Source of the DNA: Skeletonema tropicum
Taxonomy: Eukaryota > Bacillariophyta > Thalassiosirophyceae > Thalassiosirales > Thalassiosiraceae
Assembly: GCA_037178625.1 (NCBI GenBank)
Contig: CM074131.1
Coordinates: 2,046,001 to 2,110,000, forward strand
Reading direction: 5' to 3'
Length of the DNA: 64,000 bases
Positions 31,993 to 42,561 of this stretch are shown here, in pieces. The translations under genes and the position numbers were made by a program. Positions within the stretch are counted from its first letter, which is position 1. Each line of letters opens with the position of its first letter. The notes under the pieces were generated by a model. That model had not been told where the DNA came from. It did no database searches and was given only the letters and a program-made list of their open reading frames with translations.

Positions 31993-33042
31993 ATGAGCGT
32001 CTTAGGAGAATCCCTGCCTTGTCTCAAGCTTGAGGCATTGCGTGATGGAGATAGTGTATTCGATGGAGCTGGATCGCATGCCTCTCGTGAGGTACAATGT
32101 GATCAGCTGACAACCATGTTGCGCCAGGAGGAGAGGGATAGCTACCGATGCTGTGATTATCTACAAAACTATCCTTCCGCATTCGATGATGATGCCCTAT
32201 CTCAAGGAGAAAAGAGTATCAACGAAGCGTGCCGAACATCAATTGCTGAATGGATGTATCGTGTAGTGGATCATTTCCGAGTGGATCGAGAAGGTTAGTT
32301 GTACTGTGCTTTCATTGATTGTAAATGACCCCTTCTTAAAGAATGTCTCTCAATATTAGTCGCCTCCTTAATCTCGCCATCTTCTTCTCCAGTTGTCGCT
32401 ATTGCTTTGTCATACATCGACCGTGTTTTATCTGAAAATCATTGCGCAGATAGACGAACGTTTAAGCTCATAAGCAGTGCCTCGCTCCATCTTGCCATGA
32501 AAGTACACTTTCCAAACAAATGGAAGGATATCGGAAAACTAATACCAGATCTCAGCCAGGGAGACTTTGCTATCGAAGATCTAGTCGGTATGGAGATGGA
32601 AATCGTCAAATCCTTGACTTGGTTGCTCAACCCGGCAACAGCCAGGTGCATTTCGGTACACATGTTGTCACTTCTGGAGTTGGAATTTCCTGCAACGGTA
32701 TTGAACAAGGTCGCAAGTGCAGCAATTTTCTTCGTAGAATTATCAGTATGTGATTATTCTTTCATTACAATGAGAAAGTCTGCTATTGCAATTGCATCTT
32801 TGTTGAATGCAACTGAACGAGACATTGATGTGCACTTGCGCATAAAGAAGGTGCTCAACGATGTAGGATGTCGTATAGATTGGTATGATATATCATTTGC
32901 ACGAGAGAGATTATGGGCTTTACATAAGCAGACCTGCCTTGCGTCTACGCGACGATCAAGCACGTCATTCTCTATGCCTGATATTCCGAAGACGAAAGAA
33001 TTCCCATCACCAAGATCATCCCATCGCTTTCCAGGCATGTAA
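31993..33042 (+). CDS. Cyclin, divergent diatom type
   Basis: Exons 31993-32293 and 32393-33042 (99-bp intron) make 316 residues. The cyclin box opens with INEACRTSIAEWMYRVVDHFRVDREVVAIALSYIDRVLSE and goes on with TFKLISSASLHLAMKVHFP, then a second helical repeat. The key cyclin-box residues (Arg after the first helix, Lys in the AMKVH stretch) are present. The tail is Ser/Pro-rich with no clear destruction box. Diatom genomes hold many such lineage-specific cyclins, some responsive to light or nutrients. A relative lies at 57724-58575. It likely activates a CDK; which one is unknown. Confidence 0.88.
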
Positions 33043-33365
33043 ATACACTCGATTGAAACCTCTCGAGAGGAGAAATATCGTTCGGCCAGCAGTCATTGCT
33101 GAAAACTCATCAAAAAAACTCATGAAGTTAATAATATATAAGCATTGTATTACAATACACAGCTCTACTCTTCATTCAACATCATCTGAATAGGGAAACT
33201 TCAACAAAATCATATATGTAACAGAAATTTTAAAGTACGTCTGGTGGGCCCTCAAGAGGCGACATTATCTACACTAAGTGATAACGAACATGTGCTGCAG
33301 TAGCTATTATTTCCCAGATAAATCAAATCAAATAAATCGTGAACATATGTAGATATGGATGTGTA
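33043..33365. other. Convergent intergenic stretch, nothing seen
   Basis: About 320 bp between the 3' ends of the cyclin and ARP4-like genes. It should contain both polyadenylation regions. No gene, repeat or RNA is recognised. Confidence 0.5.
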
Positions 33366-35003
33366 TTAGTTATTATTGAAGCGTTGCAATCCTAGTACAG
33401 CCCCTTTTTCCTCGTATTCTTTTTTGCTCAGCCACAACTGCTGGAAACTCCCTAAACTTGACAAAATGCTCCCACCAATCCAAGCTCCGTACCGATTCTC
33501 TACGGTACTTTTGCTGTGAATCACTTTGTGTTTGTAAGAAGCAGGGAGAATTTCCCCAAGTTCGATAGATAGGGTTTTGTCGAGTCCAGGAAAGAGTGAG
33601 GCAGATCCAGTAAGGATGATGTTGGAAGCTAGTTCCTTGCGTAGATCTGCGTCAAGTATTTGTGATAGAGATCTATGAACGAGTTTGTGAAGAGGCAGCA
33701 TGTTGCTTGCATCGTCAGTGGTCTGCGGTTGTATCAATGGTGGTAGATCCTCAGAGAGAAGTAGTTGAGGCAATCGGCACAAATCTTTGCCAACAGGCTG
33801 AGCCAAGTCAATCTTAGTTCCATCGGGTAGAACATAATATGATGGTCTGTCATCTTCTGTGTCCTCATCTTCCTCATTCTCATCCTTATCTTCCATGGTG
33901 ACATCATTACTGTCCTCAGAGGAACCATACCCAACAAACGGTGTTTGTGCGTCTGAGCTTATCCCATCTGAGTGTAGGCTAGTCGACGTCATAATTTCAT
34001 ACATAACTTCGTGCATAGCCATGGAATGAAATGGCGACTTTTTCAATTGTTCCAATTCACTAGATTTGAGTTTTCCAATGTTTGAATGAAGAATATATCG
34101 TGGAATTACACCGACTGATTGACATGGAGGAGCTCCTTTCCACCCATTCCATTTATTCACAACACTATTACTTCCATTACTTGATTTCCAACATCCTTCC
34201 AATACCCCTCGCTGTACGTCTCCCAGCCACATGCCCCCTCGTGCACTCGTACAGGTACCACAATGCAGCAAATAACCATCCACCACAGGAGTAACCCTAC
34301 TCCCAGTGTGGCCAACATCTACCACCAAGGAAGTCTGTCTCCCGTTGGCAAACGATGACAGCATTGCCGACGGGGCAATGTATGCTGCAGGAGCTGAAAG
34401 CGTTTCAAACAATGTTTCTAACATACGCGCTTTTTGCTTTTCCTGCAAATTGGTGGATATGATTCTATTTGATGAGTCTACAGCCAGCAAAGGATGATCA
34501 ATCGGTCCATCGAGAGATTGTTCCACATGTTTATACCCGACAGTATGCTTGCTCTTCCCTCGAGCAGTTAGTGCACTAAAGGAATATTCCCACAGAGATG
34601 CCCATGCGTCAATATCTTGAATGATCCCATCACCATCGCAACTGTCTGGGCCTGCTTGTTTTGTTTGATTATAATTCGAATTCATACTTTGATAGATCGG
34701 GATAAATCCCACATCACAGTCATCTTTTTCATTATCACCCTCCGAAAAAAAGCAGCTCTGAGGCGGCACATTCATCAACGATACAGGAGCTGTATAATTA
34801 TCACCCCGCTGAGCACCCCTTCTTTTACCGCCGAGTTTTTGATTGCCCGTGCTACTGCCAACATTTTTATTTTCATCGGGTGAATGTTTGTAGACGGCAC
34901 TTGGCACAACTACTTTTGGGCAATCCTCGCCGCCGTAGCCAAAGCGCGCCGTGTGGCTGCCTATGTCGCCGATGAAGGCGCCGGTCTCGTCTCCGCAGTA
35001 CAT
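33366..35003 (-). CDS. ARP4: Actin-related protein 4-like (nuclear ARP, BAF53/ACTL6 type)
   Basis: One exon, 545 residues. MYCGDETGAFIGDIGSHTARFGYGGEDCPKV is the family's N-terminus, with GGDE-type start and the ARFGYGGED phrase. Further actin-fold segments: LVVDVGHTGSRVTPVVDGYLL, NIILTGSASLFPGLDKTL and YGAWIGGSILSSLGSFQQLW. Two inserts make it longer than the ~430-450 residue family: a low-complexity segment near 42-105 and an acidic one near 345-375 (EDSNDVTMEDKDENEEDEDT). ARP4 is a stable part of INO80, SWR1 and NuA4 complexes and binds nucleosomes in the nucleus. ARP4 rather than conventional actin is favoured by the N-terminus and the C-terminal FQQLWLSKKEYEE. Confidence 0.9.
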   Translation of the reverse strand: MYCGDETGAFIGDIGSHTARFGYGGEDCPKVVVPSAVYKHSPDENKNVGSSTGNQKLGGKRRGAQRGDNYTAPVSLMNVPPQSCFFSEGDNEKDDCDVGFIPIYQSMNSNYNQTKQAGPDSCDGDGIIQDIDAWASLWEYSFSALTARGKSKHTVGYKHVEQSLDGPIDHPLLAVDSSNRIISTNLQEKQKARMLETLFETLSAPAAYIAPSAMLSSFANGRQTSLVVDVGHTGSRVTPVVDGYLLHCGTCTSARGGMWLGDVQRGVLEGCWKSSNGSNSVVNKWNGWKGAPPCQSVGVIPRYILHSNIGKLKSSELEQLKKSPFHSMAMHEVMYEIMTSTSLHSDGISSDAQTPFVGYGSSEDSNDVTMEDKDENEEDEDTEDDRPSYYVLPDGTKIDLAQPVGKDLCRLPQLLLSEDLPPLIQPQTTDDASNMLPLHKLVHRSLSQILDADLRKELASNIILTGSASLFPGLDKTLSIELGEILPASYKHKVIHSKSTVENRYGAWIGGSILSSLGSFQQLWLSKKEYEEKGAVLGLQRFNNN

Positions 35004-35429
35004 GTTGCTACTTGGCTGCTATGTGATGCCAACACACCTCTCATAGGCCGCAGGCTGCAGAGACTAGATGTGTATCCTGCTTTTTGGAATGAGATGAAGT
35101 CTTCGGGCAAATGCCCGCTATTCTATCTTTTTGCCCCAAGAACACCCCCAAGACAAGCATTACACTTGGAATAATTACTCTTCAAGCTAGGAGCTAAATC
35201 TCTCTTTAGGGCGCTTAATCCCTTGCCACAAACTTCATAATCTTGTATTGCATCTATTTTTAAGATGAGGAGAACCGGGTAAGAGAGCCACGGAGAGAGC
35301 ATTTTTGATTTTTGAGATGATTTCTGTGGGTTCTGATTTGATTTGGCGCGGCTGACCAATCACACCCATCATAGTGACGATGTTCTTTGGTAGCATAATA
35401 GGAGTACAATAAGACTTGCCACTGTCATC
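35004..35429. other. Divergent intergenic region, no gene seen
   Basis: 426 bp separating the ARP4-like and patatin-like genes, which diverge. Frames on both strands lack recognisable proteins. It should contain both promoters. Confidence 0.5.
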
Positions 35430-36371
35430 ATGAAGAAGTCTTGTCAATATGTCGTGATCTCTGCATTGGCGTGCTACATCAGTATGGTAGCGGTGAATTT
35501 GATGTCACTGTACTTGGAGAGTCCTTTTCACTCGTCATCTCCTCTGGCATGCATTGATGGAGAGAGTAGTGTGTACATTCCTGGTGCAGGATTCTCTGGC
35601 TTCTTCTATACGCTGGGTAGGTTAAGTTCTTTGCGTATCAATGAAACCAACAGTAACGTCGGAGCTCCGCATGAATACTATTGTTTCAGCTCAGGATGTC
35701 TTGCTTTGGTGACACATCTAATGGGAAGAGATGTCGACTCAGCTTTGGAACTGGCTCATGAATCACGCCTTCAGTTTATGAGCGGAAATATAGGTCAATA
35801 CAGCATTGTAGGGAAGTTTGTAGAAGGTCTACTGTTTGGAGATGCAGACACAGATGCAGTGCAACAATTTCAAAAAGAGAGCGGTGACAATTGTACCAGG
35901 CATCATAATACGTCAGATGCAATGCATCAGCTACATGACCACTTGTCAAGAATAAACGTCATCACTACATCATGGAATGAGGCAAATTTTCCATCGCAGA
36001 GTATTAGAAGACCAACAAGTGTTGATCACTTGAAACAAATGTTAATACAAACAACGTGGATGTAAGTATGTAATGCGTATGGGACTGACGAGTTTGCATT
36101 TTGTTCCTTCATTTTAACCTTCTTCATACTTCTGTACATATCATATTCTTCATTCAGACCATATCTTACAGGGCCTTCCATCTTTGAAGGAGAATATCAT
36201 AATGACGGTGGATTTGCGATGATGTTTGGTTTTAAAGGATTGCAACAGAATTGCTACTCATTGAGAATGCCTTGGAGAATGGATTTAATGTCCGATTACC
36301 TAAACTTGTTTCTGAGCCGAGATAGAGCAAAATACTTTTGGGAGGAAGGACTGAAGAAAGGATTGGATTGA
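35430..36371 (+). CDS. Patatin-like (PNPLA) acyl hydrolase, short
   Basis: Exons 35430-36061 and 36158-36371 (96-bp intron, GTAAGT donor) make 281 residues. After an N-terminal signal anchor (residues 7-28) comes VYIPGAGFSGFFYTLG, the oxyanion-loop counterpart of patatins. The nucleophile elbow is YCFSSG, with Ser87 in place but the usual first Gly of GxSxG replaced by Cys85. The second half of the dyad, DGG, is at 227-229 (EYHNDGGF). The protein is small for the family but has both catalytic residues. Patatins hydrolyse acyl esters of glycerolipids; the exact lipid is unknown. The signal anchor suggests a secretory or plastid-ER membrane location. Confidence 0.75.
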
Positions 36372-36456
36372 TCTATATACGAAGCCACAATCATATCACC
36401 TGCATTACGCATTACATCTTTCTATTCTAATTTCTTCCTAAACTCAACAAAATATT

Positions 36457-38307
36457 TTAGCTACCAAAGCCTTCGGGAAGTGTAACCTTGGGTTTGCGAG
36501 TGCGCCTGTAATGATAGTCGTAGAATTGATCCAAATTGTTCCTATCCACGCGCCTCCTTCCGCCACTGTCAAGCGCAGACCCGTGATCCTCAAAGGTGTC
36601 AAAGTTTTGAGTTGTAAACGCAACAAGTTGTTTGAAGTTGGGGTCGCTCTTGGGGCAAGTTTTAAGGTATTCGATCACTCTTGGGAAATCCTTTGCCCCA
36701 AGGGGTAAGAGAGGTCCATCCATCTCCGCAAGGTGATCCCAGTCAAATCCTTCAAACCACGGGTGTCTCACAACTTGTGCAAAACCATTCTCAAATTCAG
36801 GTCCCCCATCGGCGCGGCTGCCAATTCTAGACTCAGGGCCAGCGAGTAGGCACGATAAGAAATCAATGCATTCCGTGGACAACTTAGAACGTACTTCAGC
36901 TGGAATCTCAAGCGTTTGCCTCCACTTCAGAATTTTTCGGCAGGTTGTCACTGGGTCATCGGCATAAAAGGGAGTGTACCCCACGAGACACTCGTACATG
37001 ATTACTCCCAAGCTCCACCAGTCAACAGCGCACGTGTAAGAGTATCCCGAAGCACCGTTTTGGGCAGCAAGAACTTCAGGAGCGATGTAATCTGGAGTTC
37101 CCACGGTAGAATATGCGTTCTCTCTACGCGCTTTACCTGTTCTAAGATTCTTTGGGGCAGAGCCACCCGTAGCAATGCTGTTTCCATTCCCGATTTCATC
37201 AATGGACATGTCACGAAGATGTGCCGCAGCACCGCTTGCTGCCTCTCCTTCCGGGATAGTATCTTTCAAATCTCCTTTTCCGGTACCGGAGCTTGATTGT
37301 TTTCTCATCATTTCAAGCACCATTTCAGGGTGATCACCTGGACTGACATCACCAACCTTTTTGCATAGACCCAAATCAGTAAGGCGCAAATGCCCCCTTT
37401 CATCCAAAAGCATGTTGTCAGGCTTAATATCTCTGTGAATATATCCAAGAGCGTGCACACAACTAATTGCATGAGCAGCCTCTGCCATGAAAAACTTAGT
37501 AGCCTCTTCACCAAAGGTATCTTCCTTCATCAACAGACTCATCAAATCTCCTCCCGGGAGAAATTCCATCACCATGTAAAGATTCTCTTCATCGTGGAAA
37601 CTGTAATGCAAAAGCGTCAACCAACGGTTTTCATCATCCGCGGCTGCCAACGCATCCCTCTCTGCGCGGACATGTCCCACTTGGTTTTTCACCACCATCA
37701 TCTCCTTCTTCATCGATTTTAGAGCATAAACACCCGTCTCCCCCCGAGAGTTACCAGGCTTACGACGAACAAGACGAACTTCACCAAATGCTCCCCTACC
37801 AATTACAGTGAGAGACTCAAAATCGGCAGTGCTAACATTGCGGCGAGATTCTTTTTGAACACGAGTTTCCTCCTTCTCGAGCTCTTTGCGCTTTGCCTTT
37901 TTCTCATCGTTGGAGAGACCGGCTTGAGTCATTTTTGTTTCCAGTTCCATCTTTCTTCTATGGCGTGCTGCCTGTTATATAGTTCGTGTAATTAAATGAA
38001 AAGGGGCAGCGGAATAAAAATGTGTTCAGTGAGCATAACATGATATGTCTATACCTATACTTCGATGAGTTCATATTGGTATGAGATAAAATCGCAGCTA
38101 TAATAATCAAAAAGCTGATCAGTTAACATGCAAAAGATAACAATGAGCGATCCTCACCTGCCCAGCTTTCAATCCAACATGACGTTCTGCTAGCAAGGCC
38201 TTGGCCCTGTTAGCTCTCAATTCCATTTCCTTGTCTGCCTCGCTCATTTTTTTCATCTGTTCGCGATTTATGCCACCACCACCGGCTGCTGAGTTTGGTT
38301 GTTCCAT
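36457..38307 (-). CDS. NDR/LATS-type AGC protein kinase
   Basis: Two exons, 38158-38307 and 36457-37971, separated by a 186-bp intron in phase 0, encode 554 residues. The start is the ATG at 38307; the frame above begins with TTG. The N-terminal helix with [20 protein letters not shown] matches the MOB-binding region of NDR kinases. Kinase motifs: [38 protein letters not shown], and DLG instead of DFG in [10 protein letters not shown] ~90-residue insert precedes the activation loop [15 protein letters not shown], whose Ser is kept. The hydrophobic motif reads FYDYHY, where NDRs have F-x-x-Y-T-Y, so the regulatory Thr is His537. NDR kinases act in cell division and morphogenesis with MOB proteins. 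Confidence 0.93.
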
Positions 38308-38630
38308 GGTCAAGTCGTGCTCTGATTTCAGAGAGTAATGCCTCTATACGCGCAGCTTACTATTATTTGTGTACAAGAATAACTGCGTGGTGCTACGATA
38401 CTGGAGAAATGAAGGCGTCATACTCCAAAGCCGCAACTCCGAGTCAATGAAATCTTTTTTCCAAAAATTTGGGAGTCGAAATCCCGAGTCGATCTACGTA
38501 GGAATCAATAACGCTTTTCAACATCCCCTCTCCCTCTTTCGAAAGAGAAGTAATAGGTCTCGCTCGACCATGGTGAATGGTGCTAGCCTGTTGATGACTA
38601 CGTGCTATCCAGTAGTTTGATACGCTCTAG
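38308..38630. other. Divergent intergenic stretch, no gene seen
   Basis: 323 bp between the NDR kinase and the Nudix gene, which diverge. No coding or repeat feature is recognised; promoters of both are expected. Confidence 0.5.
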
Positions 38631-39458
38631 ATGATATTAGCATTATCAAGGCTGTTCATCAGCGGCAGTGCATTTACAATACGGAATGGCGGTCATCTGA
38701 CTGCAACATCATCGAGATTGAAACACATCAAGTTAATGATGAGTTCTGCAAGCAGCGACAAAAATGGCGGCAGCTATACACTAGCACAGGATCCGTCGGA
38801 GCTTTTTGATATCTATCCTGCTCCGCCAACTTCAGCACATTTCAATTCGATCATTAAACCTGACTGGGGAGAGGATTTCTTCCCTGCACCACAACCAACC
38901 GGTGAAGTGAAGAAAAGATCACAAGTTCACAAGGATGGAGACTGGCACAGGTCAATGCAGCTATGGCTGTATCAGTCGGATTTGGCAAATGATACTGTAC
39001 GCGTATTGCTACAACGCCGGTCTCCTTACAAAGATACCCACCCGAATCTGCTAGATGTGTCTTGCGCTGGACATGTAAATGCAGGCGATGATGTTTTAGA
39101 GACAACGATGCGAGAAATGGAGGAAGAGCTGGGCGGGAATGGTAATATGAAGGGAAGATATTCATTAGAGGATTTAGAAAAATGCAGGATGTTCACTGTA
39201 ACAAGTGCTATTGAAGGTGAGACTGAGAAACATGGCAAATATATCTGTAGAGAGTATCAAGATGTCTTCATGTTGAAATGGAAGGAGGAATCGCCGATGG
39301 AGTCACATGACTTTGCTCCAATGGTAAAAGAAGAAGTGAGTGGTTTTGAGATTATAGACGGAAAGGAGTTGATTTTCAAATTGAGGCAAAAAGATGAAGA
39401 ATTGGTGCCACGATCAGAACAATATATTGATGCACTGGCAAAGGTATTCGGCTGTTGA
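38631..39458 (+). CDS. Nudix hydrolase (NUDT3-like/isopentenyl-diphosphate-isomerase-like), plastid-signal-like
   Basis: One exon, 275 residues. The N-terminus MILALSRLFISGSAFTIRNG has a signal peptide and GSA-F junction, the diatom plastid pattern. Residues ~104-131 form the first strand region (DWHRSMQLWLYQ, LLQRRSP). The Nudix box is at 147-168: GHVNAGDDVLETTMREMEEELG. It has Asp where the consensus has the first Glu; the REMEEELG helix with metal-binding Glu residues is intact. The upstream KDTHPNLLDVSCAGHV phrase resembles isopentenyl diphosphate isomerase and plant NUDX3-type enzymes. Substrate is therefore uncertain: a nucleotide or an isoprenyl/phosphate compound. Localisation is inferred from the signal only. 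Confidence 0.85.
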   Translation: MILALSRLFISGSAFTIRNGGHLTATSSRLKHIKLMMSSASSDKNGGSYTLAQDPSELFDIYPAPPTSAHFNSIIKPDWGEDFFPAPQPTGEVKKRSQVHKDGDWHRSMQLWLYQSDLANDTVRVLLQRRSPYKDTHPNLLDVSCAGHVNAGDDVLETTMREMEEELGGNGNMKGRYSLEDLEKCRMFTVTSAIEGETEKHGKYICREYQDVFMLKWKEESPMESHDFAPMVKEEVSGFEIIDGKELIFKLRQKDEELVPRSEQYIDALAKVFGC

Positions 39459-39518
39459 TGTTCATGATATGCTCATACGATAACTTTACTATGTAGCTCA
39501 CATCGAATCACGGTCTAT

Positions 39519-40757
39519 TCAATCTTCCCAACCTATCATCAATCCATCCATGTCTTCTGGAGACACCTCTCTCCATTCTCCAAGCTCTTCTTCTATCTTT
39601 TCTCCACGTTCTTCACGAGGAAGCATTATATCTCGTAGCAACCTATCCTCGGTCCTCAATCGTCTCTCTCTAATGACATCGGGTTTTGATCTATTTTCAA
39701 TACTCTCGAGAAGACTAGAAGGCAACGTACACTTTCCAAGGCAGCTTCTTCCTTTCTTGGGTAGATATCTCCAATTACTAATCTCCCAAGATGCTTTCTG
39801 TTGTAAGCGCCTTTTATTCCAAAATTCACGAACGTCATTTCGGCCCCATTCTTTTGCAGCACTCCCTAATGCACCTTCTCTCATATTCCGTAGGTCAACA
39901 TCAACAAACCCAACAAGCACAATTCTTTGGCCTTTCGTTACGACATTGCCTCCATGCAACAGTTTACCCGAATGCAATGTTGCATAACCTGCATCGATAG
40001 GTTGGATTGATCCTGATACCGTCAAGATAGATTGTAGATCATCACTCTCATCCACAGCATCACGTAGCGCATCAAAGATGGTACCACCTCCTTCAAAATC
40101 TTCTGTTTTCGACAGGAGCACAGTGAATGATAATAGCGACCCATCACGATGAAAATCGAGTCGATCCATTGTTTCACGATTATTTGTTTGGTTGTCATCA
40201 TCTCCACTTGCTTCATAAGATGCACAGAACAAGTCCAAGAAGGATAAATCTTCCGCATCTACATCATATTCGTCACTCAACAAACCAAATATTCTCTTCT
40301 GAAAGTTAATTTCTCTGAGATATTGAGTCATTTCCACAGATTCTTCGATAGCGAAATCAACAGTTTGATAGCTCACATGTCGTGTCGCATCTTGTTGATC
40401 CCAGCTAGATGATGCTTCGGCGTACGCACGTGCTATCTTTAGCATATGAGATGATTCCTCTGGTTCAAGGAATGGTAGAACGTGAATTTTGTGCAGAAGT
40501 GTTGGATAGGTGCCGCTGATGTCACTTTCATTATTATCATCTTCTGCCAGAAATGATGGGATGGTTATTGCGTGATGTTTGGATTCTTCATCATAGTCGA
40601 TAGAGATTGCAGAGGCGGCAGGCGGAGTGAGCCTATGATGTTGTTGTCTATGATGTGATGGCATCACAGCATGGTGAGTGGTACTGCCGTAAGAAAAAGC
40701 ATCACCGTACGAGCAGAAGTGAAGAGTAAGAGTAAGCGCAAGCAAATGCTTTGACAT
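39519..40757 (-). CDS. 2-oxoglutarate/Fe(II) oxygenase, prolyl-4-hydroxylase-like
   Basis: One exon; I choose the ATG at 40757 because it opens MSKHLLALTLTLHFCSYGDAFSYGS, a signal peptide with a plastid-like DA-F junction. The frame continues to an ATG at 40838. The 412-residue product has LPFLEPEESSHMLKIARAYAE, then the iron site DFHRDGSLLSFTVLLS (H-x-D) and the distal HGGNVVTKGQRIVLVGFVD, with the second His and the 2-oxoglutarate Arg. That is the prolyl 4-hydroxylase family order. The C-terminal ~100 residues are charged and unassigned. The target protein is unknown. The convergent Nudix gene ends 60 bp away. Confidence 0.85.
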   Translation of the reverse strand: MSKHLLALTLTLHFCSYGDAFSYGSTTHHAVMPSHHRQQHHRLTPPAASAISIDYDEESKHHAITIPSFLAEDDNNESDISGTYPTLLHKIHVLPFLEPEESSHMLKIARAYAEASSSWDQQDATRHVSYQTVDFAIEESVEMTQYLREINFQKRIFGLLSDEYDVDAEDLSFLDLFCASYEASGDDDNQTNNRETMDRLDFHRDGSLLSFTVLLSKTEDFEGGGTIFDALRDAVDESDDLQSILTVSGSIQPIDAGYATLHSGKLLHGGNVVTKGQRIVLVGFVDVDLRNMREGALGSAAKEWGRNDVREFWNKRRLQQKASWEISNWRYLPKKGRSCLGKCTLPSSLLESIENRSKPDVIRERRLRTEDRLLRDIMLPREERGEKIEEELGEWREVSPEDMDGLMIGWED

Positions 40758-41137
40758 CCTTTTTTTGTGAAGTGATGGCCGCGGAGCAAGTGGTTTGCTC
40801 GAGCAGAACGCCGTGCTTTGTACTCCTATTGAGTTCATGGTCGTCAGCAAAGCAAGGAGTGAATATGAGAGGTGATACTTTTTGGCGCGCGAGGGTGGTG
40901 GTAGGTGATGTGGTAGGGAGATCACGAGGAAGAGCAAGCAGAACAATATGTAACGGAAGCAAAAAAACGGCGCCGATAGCGATAACAACCTCGATGACTG
41001 TTGCTGTTGTCACGAAGAAGATAGAAGACTATTTATAATAATAAGGCGCCGTTCTAAGCCAGTACCAGCTGCTATACGATCTTATTTCTTCCCTGTTTTG
41101 AACTCTGCGGAGGCTACGATAACATCATTACAGCAGC
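40758..41137. other. Divergent intergenic stretch, partly leader
   Basis: 380 bp between the oxygenase and the PDZ-PUB gene. The part up to 40838 could instead be coding if the upstream ATG of the oxygenase is used. No other feature is recognised. Confidence 0.45.
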
Positions 41138-42514
41138 ATGGACAAATTCTTGTCAAACCTCCGCGGAGAAGGAGACAAAAACAAAAAGGATGCAAGTAAG
41201 AAAGCTGGCAGCAACGACAAACAATGGCGTGGTGGCTCGTCCGATATGGATGCGATAAAAAAGAAAAACGCCAGCGCTGCGTCCAAGGTAGGCAACGCTG
41301 TGAAGGAAGGTACCTCTAACAAGGGTGACAATAACGTATTTGCAAACGCTGGGAAAGGAATCAATGAAGCGTTAGGAAAAATAGATTTATTTAACAACAA
41401 CAAGCAGAATAAAAATGCTAGAGGGGGAGGAGCTCGTTTGGGAGGGACCTTGCCAGGTAGAGTCATTTCTATTTCTCTTAATGAATCAGGATCATTAGGT
41501 ATTGAAGTAGAGAAGCGTAAAAACTCGGAAAAGACAGCTATTGTTTCTAGAGTTATTACAGGCAGTCAAGCAGAGAGGGCTGGTCTGCAAAGGGGAGATA
41601 TTGTTTGCCTTGTAGGTGGGCAAGAGGAGTATCCCTACAAGCAATTCGTAGCGTTGGCCAAGTCTGGAAAGAGGCCATTGCGATTTGATATTAGAAGAAT
41701 AGAATCTTCAGTCCTCAGTGGAAGCAACAATAGTACTACCAATAGTGGTAAAAAAGTGAGCGCTGATGCTCAATCGCGGAAACAGGCAGTAATTGCCGCT
41801 GCTGAAGCACGAGAAGCGAAATTCAAAGCCAAGACGGCACCAAAGCCCAAGTCAGTCCCCAAATCTACATCGTCGGACAAAGTACAAGATCATTTGCAAA
41901 CAGCAGATGTAGAAGATAGTGAGGAAACAAAACGCGCAATCGATGCAGTGAAGCAGGCAGAAAGGGCTGATGCTGAAAAATTGGGCTACAATCCATACGA
42001 GGCGAGGGCAATGACATCTGGACAAGCAAGAACAGCTACGGTAGCTATGACAGCGGGAACAATCTCTGCCACGAATGCTCCATCAAAAATCAGTGGTGAT
42101 ACGGCCTCCCCAGGAAGAACCAACGCCCCATCAGATCCTGCGGATGCATCAGCATCATTAGATCCTGCATTTGAACATGCCTTTCAAACTCTTGTCACAT
42201 CCAATGCCGAGCATAGCGCAGTGTTGAAATCAATGAAAATAATGCGCACGCTAATCACAAATGCAACCACAAAAGGTCAGCAGGGGGGCGATGAAACTTC
42301 CTCCAAGTTTCGGCGTGTACGACTAACAAATCCAAAGATCAGAGAAGCAATCACCGATATGAATGGAGCACTTGAGTTGATGATGTGTGTTGGCTTTGTC
42401 TTGAGTGAAAATGAGGATGATGGTGAGACATATCTAGTTTACCCTCCAGGGGATACAGGTCCAGACTGGCTGAAGAATGGAATCGCGAGAATGGAAGCTT
42501 ATGAAAAAGCATAG
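41138..42514 (+). CDS. PDZ-PUB domain protein, putative CDC48/p97 cofactor
   Basis: One exon, 458 residues. Residues 1-105 are Lys/Asn/Gly-rich and disordered. A PDZ domain spans ~108-190: SGSLGIEVEKRKNS, then VITGSQAERAGLQRGDIVCLVGG, with the GLQRGD loop typical of PDZ. A charged linker follows. The C-terminal ~110 residues form a PUB/PUG domain: FQTLVTSNAEHSAVLKSMKIM, RRVRLTNPKIREAITDMNGALELMMCVGF and a final YLVYPPGD. PUB domains bind the C-terminal tail of the AAA-ATPase CDC48/p97. PDZ domains bind C-terminal peptides of partners, so this could bring clients to CDC48. The neighbour converging on it 47 bp away also has a PUB domain. Confidence 0.82.
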   Translation: MDKFLSNLRGEGDKNKKDASKKAGSNDKQWRGGSSDMDAIKKKNASAASKVGNAVKEGTSNKGDNNVFANAGKGINEALGKIDLFNNNKQNKNARGGGARLGGTLPGRVISISLNESGSLGIEVEKRKNSEKTAIVSRVITGSQAERAGLQRGDIVCLVGGQEEYPYKQFVALAKSGKRPLRFDIRRIESSVLSGSNNSTTNSGKKVSADAQSRKQAVIAAAEAREAKFKAKTAPKPKSVPKSTSSDKVQDHLQTADVEDSEETKRAIDAVKQAERADAEKLGYNPYEARAMTSGQARTATVAMTAGTISATNAPSKISGDTASPGRTNAPSDPADASASLDPAFEHAFQTLVTSNAEHSAVLKSMKIMRTLITNATTKGQQGGDETSSKFRRVRLTNPKIREAITDMNGALELMMCVGFVLSENEDDGETYLVYPPGDTGPDWLKNGIARMEAYEKA

Positions 42515-42561
42515 TAAACTAGATGTTGTAATTCAAATGTGATACAACGTAATGGCATTCT

